DNA from: Megalopta genalis
Taxonomy: Eukaryota > Arthropoda > Insecta > Hymenoptera > Halictidae
NCBI RefSeq assembly: GCF_051020955.1
Contig: NC_135018.1
Coordinates: forward strand, 12,711,439 to 12,775,438
Direction of reading: 5' to 3'
DNA length: 64,000 nucleotides
Part shown: piece after piece, positions 57,315 to 64,000 of the stretch
Numbering within the stretch: position 1 is the stretch's first letter
How the letters are laid out: each line of letters opens with the position of its first letter
Notes under the pieces: model-generated
The model's database searches: none
What the model saw: the letters and a program-made list of their open reading frames with translations, nothing else
What the model was told of the DNA's origin: nothing
Position numbers and translations under genes: made by a program

Positions 57315-60154
57315 CTAGTCTATTCTTTGTTGAAGTCTTTGTGCGATCGCGGCAACCAGCGCTGCTCCTTTCCCGCTTCCGTCTTCGGCGTGAATTATCT
57401 TAAACTGCATATAACCATGAATAATTAGTGTTACGACAAAATATTGTTTAGAGATGGTAAAACGTTATTTTACCTTGTGATCAGGAACCAGCAGCGAAAT
57501 GTACTGCCTGATCCAGGTCTCCAGCCTGGGATGATGCTTGTATAGGGATCCGTCTACAGCAATCGTTACGAGTTCTTTATCGATCCGCTTCAATAATACC
57601 GCGAGACCTTAAACATTGAGTATTGATTAATATTTAATTGTGCAACTTTTGTACGATCTGTTTAATAATAAATAGGCTTACATATCGCTACAAGAAGAGC
57701 CGCGCGGTTCGAAACTACCTCGCAGACGTATTGAACAATGCTGACGTCGTCTTCGTCTGGAACGATACCAAACATGCTCAAGATTCTCACAGTGTTGCTG
57801 CTACCACCCTCTACAGAATCTCTGTGTTTCAGTATTGATAGACATTAGACAATGCGCACCTTCGAATTTAGAGTAATATACTTCGAGACAACTTACTGTT
57901 CGATGTCTGAAACCAATTCTGTTGTAAGTTTTCCAGGTATCAAAATGGATCCAGGATGGTGGTCTCCGGTAAACAACATCCCTTCTTTGGTTAAACTTGC
58001 GAGAACAATTCGCACTAGCTCGCCTAAGTATTTCCCACTAATATATTTTTCGAACCTGAATCCCAAACAAGACATAATATATATTTATCAAGCAGAACAT
58101 TTTTGACATGTACTTGTCAATAATCTCATTTACTCACGTGAATGAATTTACAATGAGAGAGTTTGCGTCGTTCTCACGATCATAGTCTGTCTTGATGAAA
58201 TCCAAGACACCATTATCTCCAAACGCACCCCATTCGATGTCGATGATAACCTGCAACACATATGTTAATGAAATGTACAGTTGTTGATATATATACACAT
58301 GGCTTTTCAACTATCAAGCAGTAAAAGTGACTATTTTATATTGCGTTATAAAAATACCCGAGTACATAAATCTGTGGTTGCAAGGAAAAACGCAAGGAAA
58401 AATCGATTTCGAGATATTTTCGCTTAGAGTTGTGTTTTAAATTGTAAAAGCCAAATGTTAACGTAGTGCTTTAAATTGCATTATTTTTGATCCTATCAAA
58501 TTGGTTTCCTGATTTTTTGTTTATAAATACGTGAACCCTACATCCTACAGCTCAATTAATATTTTTCCTTACAGCCACAGAGATGTATTCAGTAATTTTG
58601 CATAAACACGTCCTAATCTGAACAATTACGAAATGAAAAGTTCAAAACTCGCTATTTAGGCTGAGGATTTCCAGCGTTTACGATAATAGACAATAGAAAA
58701 AACAATTACTTCGCGTTCTCCGTGTCGTTCAGTTTCCCAATGTTCGACCCGATCCGCACGTTCGAGATAGCAAGCGTTGCTTCCGGTACCCAATATCAGA
58801 CCAATGGCTGTATCAGAGTCCAGAGCGGATCCTTGAACCAACGTTCCCGTAGTGTCGTTTAAAATGGCAACAACCTTGACCTTGGTATCGCCGCGACGAT
58901 CTAATGCTTCGCGCAGTAGTCTCACAGCATCCTCGCTAACTGCGTCAGGGCAGTTGAAGGTTTTAGTCCAGGTCACCAGCATGCCAATATCCAAGGAATG
59001 TTGAACCATAGGGAACGAAAAGGTGAAACCTACAAATGCAAAAAGTGTAGTCACTTGTCAGACACGGCACGTTTTCGAATCTTATTCGTTACACTTGTGA
59101 AACGATCAACCGCGCGTGAGGCTATGTAATCTATGTTTGATTAACAACAAGTATCGGCCACTTGAATTTGTGAAATCAATGTCGAACACGATACACGAGT
59201 CGTTGATAGCATAAAGTGTTTGAAAACATCGGTTCAGCACTTCAGCGTGCCAAAATTATGCGACGATATCTCTTGGGAACACGCAATTTGATTCCCGAAA
59301 TTCTAATAATTAACCGAAATTGTTCCAAAGAGACCATGAAGAACGCAGGGAACAGCAATTAAATGCCTCACACGTGATTCCCCCTCGCGTGTAGTGTCTC
59401 CAATTTACCGAGGGGAAGCTCTACATCCTGAAGACCCTGCGCGATGACGAAATCACTGACACATTTGGCCAGATAGTCGAAGAGGCGAATGGCCGATCCC
59501 ACTTTCAAATCGGAGCTGATACGATACTTCTCTACTTCCTCGCGTATTGTTGTACCGTGCATCAGTTCCACCAGAAGCAATCGGAAGTTGGTACCTCCGA
59601 GATCCAACGCCAAATACAAGCCTTCCTCTGCAAAGAAATTCCATTAATTTCGGTAGCCATCGAAAACCAGAGAAACAATCGTTTGTAAAACAACCATGCA
59701 GCGAAAGCTGCAAGATAAAAAGGTGTCCGAGCATAAATATCGGTACGACGTTCAAACGAAAATAAGAATCTCCAACGATTATATTTACAAGCAGCAATAA
59801 ATTTCTCCGTTGTAAAAGTACTGCATTTACTATACATTTATTACTATATATTAGAGTAGTAAAGACGCAGACCGATAGCTCAAGATTAACAATTATCGCT
59901 GAAAAATTTCTATTCGATTATTAAGCGTTTTACAAGGCCAATAAAGTCGCACCAGGCGGAACGGGAAAAATAATACATAGATACTGATTATCGTAACAAC
60001 CTGTGCCGTCGAGGAGTTCCGGCACATAAGTGTTCTCCATTTGTAACGACGACGGCTGCTGATGAATCCCCTTGATCATTTCCGACACGAACACATCTTG
60101 GATCTCATTTATGGTCGCGACGGAAAATCGCAACCCTGCGACCTTTTGCTCGAT
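57315..60154 (-). CDS. Hex-A: Hexokinase, eight 3' coding exons (first coding exon not found)
   Basis: Hexokinase phosphorylates glucose and other hexoses with ATP, the entry step of glycolysis, in the cytosol. Coding exons, 5' to 3' on the minus strand: 60154-60001, 59627-59409, 59029-58710, 58250-58138, 58055-57897, 57821-57682, 57607-57474, 57404-57315 (stop TAG). Every junction is GT-AG and the phases agree, giving 442 residues. Numbering from the first visible residue: phosphate-binding LALDLGGTNFR (57-67), hexokinase signature LPLGFTFSFP (about 122-131), WTKTF (145-149), catalytic Asp183 in ILNDTTGTL, LGTGSNACYLE (204-214), IEWGAFGD (236-243), GKYLGELVR in the fifth exon, and C-terminal DGSGKGAAL (421-429). 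This is one ~50-kDa hexokinase unit, the usual insect size. The first exon starts right after the acceptor TTTGTTTGCAG in phase 0, and its first Met is residue 26, so a short upstream exon must carry the start. The Hex-A versus other paralogue label is inference. Confidence 0.96.
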
Positions 60155-61580
60155 CTGCAAACAAATCTCTTAGATTTACTCATTCGTTGACGCGACTGTT
60201 CAAATATTTTCACATCAAGTTCGTGGCACGAGCAATTGAAGGCTGCTATTCTCAACAGGCAATAACTTTGGACGTATTGTACACAGACTGTTTGGGACAT
60301 TTAGGACATTTTCATTCGATTTGTATCAGAGTGTTCACGCTATGCGTGCCGCCCCCGTTCCGTGCCACGCTGGTCCAATACTGAAAAATGTGTACACACT
60401 AGCAAGCAATCCCGGTCCGGATTTGCTTCGATCATAAGCAAAATATTCTTTCATTCATTTGTGTTAGAGTGTTCACACTGTGCGCGCTGCTCCCGTTCCA
60501 TGCAAGCCACACTGTACCAAAACAAAGCAAAACGGGACTGGTACAATATGGACAGTGTGCGCGCAATCTTTCGTTTCAGTGTCATTAACAGCTATCGGAC
60601 AATGCAATGAATGTGTGCGCAATATAAATTTTCTTATATTGTTCATTACTTTATATTCTATACACAGTTATTCAGTTAAAAAAATTACATTTTAAATTGT
60701 ACAATAAAATATAAATTTGAATGTGAAATTCATTTACACGAAGAGTTATATTTATAAGAGATATTAATATGAAAAGTATATTTATATTTTTCATAAAATT
60801 TATAAATTTGTAAATGTTGTGAGATATAACGTTACAAAAATTATATCGCGCTTAGTCTTAATTTAATCAGAAAAACTTCACGATTACGTTGGTAAAACTC
60901 CCATTAAGACAAAATAAAACATAAAAAGGTTTCACATTGCGTTATTGTCTACTCTTTACTTGCTATCCTTTTCTACGTTTGGCAAAGTACAAAGGGGTTT
61001 CATTCAGTATTTAATCGGACCTGCCTGGCACGATATTTGCCCGCTAATATGAACGCTAGTGGACTTGCACGGATCGAGCACGACCCGAGCATTGCCTGTA
61101 AGTGTCTTTTCACCCAACTGCTACCGAGTGATGTACAAATATACTGTACTATAATATAATAAGCTGAATACAGATTGCTCTTCGTCTACACCTAATTATC
61201 AATATATTCACAATGATAGCAATTGAACCTCAGTTTGTAAACAAATATGGAGAATTTTGAAAGAGAAGTTGTTTGTTTTGCAACAATTTACTGTATACAT
61301 ATAATTCCAGTTTTTGCAGTTTAGTAATAAGTTAACTCGAGCGCGCTAAACTGGCCAAACTGTGCACACTCGAGATAATTCGAGCGGCGTTGTATTTTAT
61401 GTTGCTATAATTTTTCACACTCGAATGCGATCGAGAATTGAAAATAACAATGTGAAAGCAAAAAAAAACAATCGTTTTATTGATATTTATCATTTACATG
61501 GGATTGTAAGCTATAACACTTACTTATTCATGTATAAAATATATCCTTTTTCTACTTATCACTTACGACTTATCTCTTAC
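60155..61580. other. Region 5' of the second hexokinase coding exon, probably intron 1
   Basis: On the minus strand this lies directly upstream of a phase-0 splice acceptor, so it should be the first coding intron and perhaps the missing exon. I found no ATG-containing stretch with a phase-0 donor that looks like a hexokinase N-terminus. It contains a diverged 144-bp-period duplication at 60,312-60,530 and AT-rich filler at 60,610-61,000. Confidence 0.5.
60312..60530. repeat. Two diverged tandem copies, period about 144 bp
   Basis: The block starting near 60,312 (CATTCGATTTGTATCAGAGT, then a GTTCACGCTATGCG-like run and CCCCCGTTCCGTGC) recurs near 60,456 (CATTCATTTGTGTTAGAGTG, GTTCACACTGTGCG, CTCCCGTTCCATGC). 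Similarity is clear over about 75 bp and fades after that. Confidence 0.55.
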
Positions 61581-61872
61581 TTGTGAGCTGCTTTCCGACA
61601 ACGTATTCATATTCAGATTCTGATTCGCTCATTTTTCAATATATATTTTACTAAAATATAATGTAAAATAAAATATAATAATAATAATAAGAATAATAAT
61701 AATAATAATAGTAATATTCTGAAAATTAGAATTGCAATAAAAATTTTGATTATTTTTGTATTTTTGTAATTTTCTTGCCAAGACAACGTTCTAAATTGTG
61801 TTTTTTTACATTTAAAAAAATTGATCTTTTTTGGCCGGCCTTTTTCAAAAAAACTGTGCATTAAGGGGTTAA
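61560..61872 (-). mobile_element. 5' end of a piggyBac-like transposon, truncated
   Basis: Read on the minus strand from 61,872: target TTAA, terminal CCCCTTAATGCACAG, about 240 bp of AT-rich leader, then ATG at 61,632 opening a short acidic frame (MSESESEYEYVVGKQLTSKR, then stop). An acidic Ser/Glu start behind a TTAACCC end fits the layout of piggyBac-type transposases, but no DDE domain follows. The sequence degenerates into TAAGT-rich repeats near 61,560 and I found no partner end. Assignment is inferred from the end sequence and layout. Confidence 0.45.
61675..61715. repeat. AAT microsatellite inside the piggyBac-like leader
   Basis: (AATAATAAT)n broken by single substitutions, within the truncated element at 61,560-61,872. 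Confidence 0.8.
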
Positions 61873-64000
61873 GGTTGCTAGGTAACTAAACTCTTCTTTC
61901 AAGTACCTAACAATAACACAATGGACAGACGCAAGGTGGTAAAATATAAACTACCATGAGCGAAGCTAACATACGATTTTACGATGAAGCATGACAAGAT
62001 ACAGAAATAGGAGTCTCGATGTACCGACACGTACGCGTAAGACAGATCTAACTTTAAGCAAAGTTAAATTAGGCAAACAAAACGTTTGCTACACATTGCT
62101 TCCACTGGGTACCTAGATCCGCATCGGGAGATAACAAGAGCAGTGGTAGAATTTTCCACGAGCCATAAATCTTCGTTAGCGTTCGACAAAGATTCCTGCG
62201 AGATTGTGATGCATTTTCAAGTGCACGCGACTAGCAGTGTCATTGTTTATCTCGGTTCACTCTTACGTGATCCCTAATGCGATTCTAATGGTAAAGGCGG
62301 CAGTTTGCGAGCAAGAAGACGACGGCTCTATTCTAACAATTAGATTGACGACAACGGAGACACAACGCGCATAAACGCCGTGCAGTCTGTCCACGATTAA
62401 CACTCCCGGGCGCCTGGGTTGACATAATAAAAGTGTTACGTTACCGCACAACCGAATTAATCTAGTTAACGATTTCTGTCGTGCACAGTTCCGTGCTCCC
62501 TTCTGCCGACGATCGATGATCGCGTCCCGTCCGCGCAGAAGATCGTCGCGAGATCGGAAACCGACTTCCCGCGGCCAGATGATACTAATGTTTCATTTCC
62601 TCGAAGGTAAACCGGTTGCGCATTCACGCAATCGTCGCGTCCGCCACGCCGAGAAAAAAACAACCGGAAACCGCTATTCACCGGCGGCTGTGAAAGATAA
62701 GAAAGAACGAAAGAAAGAAAGAGAAATGCGCGCGAATCGAATAATGCCATCACGAGTGTCATATAAATCGCGGCCGACGAGCGCGAAAACGTTTCACGTA
62801 AACAAATCCACGCGATACGTCAAATGGTATTATGTCACGGGCAGACAAAGCGCGAAGGAAATTTATTGCTTTCTACGGATCGACGCCGCGCGGGCGATAT
62901 AATTGGTGATACAGAATTATCAATTAATTTATTGTTGCGCATGCTTGATCTCCGAGGTATCGTCGTCGAGAAGAAGTGAAACAGAGCCGAATATGTACGG
63001 CGGAGCCGCAAGAGACAGATTCGAGCGTTGCTTAGCACGCGATTCGCGCTAATCAAATGCAAGAAGAATGCGTGGGTCGTCTATTACATCGTCCGACTGA
63101 CGTAATGCGTTCTATGCAAAATATTCATCGATGCGTGAGATCCGAATATCTATTCCACTGTTTCTTACGAAATTCAACCGCACAGAAACAAAAAGTGTCG
63201 GTATAAATCCGAGTATCGATAACTCTTTTTTCGAGCCGCCGATATCCCCGCGACAGTACAAAAATAAGCTTTTTGGCGTCGATTCCTGGTCTAGCGGAAG
63301 ACCTACTGATAAACTCTTCTCGGTTGTCGAAAACTGCGATTATTGAGTATTATGCTACGATAACCCCCAATGACTTCGTGGGTGATGATAAGCGGCTGAT
63401 TGAGTAGTTCGCGACTAGACTTTCGATAAATCGTGTGAAATCTAGCCAGCGAATACATTGAACCTCTAGTCGGGTTTCCGTTGTCCGTGAAAACGTATGT
63501 TACTGCGTAGTTTACTTGTCATTCTCTTTTCAGCCCCTCTTAAATTTCGTTCGGTCCCCGGGTTAAGTCTCTATTGGGCGTATCTTATTGCAATGTTTTT
63601 TTCCCCCATTTTCGTTCAACCGACGCGAGTTGCATAATCGACTTCACAAAGCCGCGGAAGAAGAAGCCTGCGTTCTCGGGCGAAGTTAATTGCTCGCACC
63701 AGCAGCACCATGGAGATTGGCAGGAATAAAAATTAATGTATGTAGTATACATGTATATTGGATCGACCGGTGTCAGTAAACTCTTAACGAGAGTGTCGCA
63801 AGGTTAAGGACTCCCCGGTCCGCAGTTTCTTGCAGCGGTAATCATTAAGCGTTATCGTCATTGCTAATGTAGAAATCGATCAATTATGTAAGCGGCGTGA
63901 TAACGGCGTTCAAACGGCGTTCAAACGGCGTTCCGTTTAAAAAATACACTGTCGGCCATTTAACCTTGCTCATCGATCCGATGATATCCTCGTTTTCTTT
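61873..64000. other. Upstream side of hexokinase; no exon identified
   Basis: The CpG-rich stretch at 62,460-63,080 could hold the hexokinase promoter and first exon on the minus strand, but I could not match a start codon and phase-0 donor to it. Plus-strand frames here (up to 128 codons) lack known domains. Confidence 0.4.
63902..63936. repeat. Three short direct repeats
   Basis: ACGGCGTTCAA occurs twice in tandem, followed by ACGGCGTTCCG. Unit 11 bp. Confidence 0.85.

Noticed and set aside
61572..61632. Minus-strand ATG frame MSESESE... as the missing first hexokinase exon
   Set aside because: Its only donor (A before GTAAGA) is phase 1, while the strong acceptor at 60,154 needs phase 0. 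A weak alternative acceptor would fit the phase but lacks a pyrimidine tract. The piggyBac-like end just upstream explains it better.
18107..63225. Four TATCGATA (DRE-type) sites at about 18,107, 19,713, 39,677 and 63,219
   Set aside because: For this base composition about two are expected by chance in 64 kb, and none lies in a convincing promoter.
1..64000. tRNA, rRNA and telomeric (TTAGG)n sequence
   Set aside because: I saw no T-arm/anticodon-arm combination, no rRNA-like stretch and no TTAGG array, though I could not run a covariance search.

Overview
The window reads as nuclear DNA from an insect, most probably a hymenopteran (ant- or bee-like): AT-rich sequence broken by CpG-rich blocks, one intron-bearing gene with short GT-AG introns, and abundant short DNA transposons. 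I cannot name the species.

Only one protein-coding gene is secure: a hexokinase on the minus strand at 57,315-60,154. Eight coding exons splice without a gap or frame break into 442 residues of a ~450-residue single-domain insect hexokinase. The first coding exon, carrying the start codon, was not found between 60,155 and 64,000.

The other ~57 kb holds no gene I can recognise and is dominated by mobile-element debris. TTAA-flanked, piggyBac-like miniature elements lie at 3.5, 5.7, 7.6, 39.1, 39.3, 46.6, 50.3 and 51.5 kb, with single ends at 8.3, 27.1 and 61.9 kb. Two internally deleted mariners at 10.1 and 33.9 kb share one deletion junction. A Tc1-type transposase relic lies at 34.7 kb and Tc1-like ends at 30.9 and 48.3 kb. 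Palindromic TA-flanked MITEs lie at 6.8 and 22.6 kb, and long fold-back repeats at 15.6 and 24.1 kb. A probable solo LTR at 44.7 kb sits between the arms of a diverged inverted repeat.

Tandem DNA includes nine near-identical 92-bp units at 43.5-44.3 kb, a 259-bp AAT/AGTAAT microsatellite at 14.2 kb bracketed by a 15-bp direct repeat, and a 22-23-bp minisatellite at 17.2 kb. CpG-rich blocks near 2.6-3.4, 21.1-21.6, 37.8-38.7, 40.9-41.6, 51.9-53.1, 54.6-55.1 and 62.5-63.1 kb may be promoters or non-coding exons of genes lying mostly outside. The best promoter is a TATAAAAGG box at 38,393.

The observations I would follow first are a 73-bp miRNA-like hairpin at 55,725; two ungapped copies of a promoter-like block 1.9 kb apart (52,580 and 54,510); and the TTAA elements, whose terminal sequences are repeatedly followed by stem-loops of unrelated sequence but similar position.
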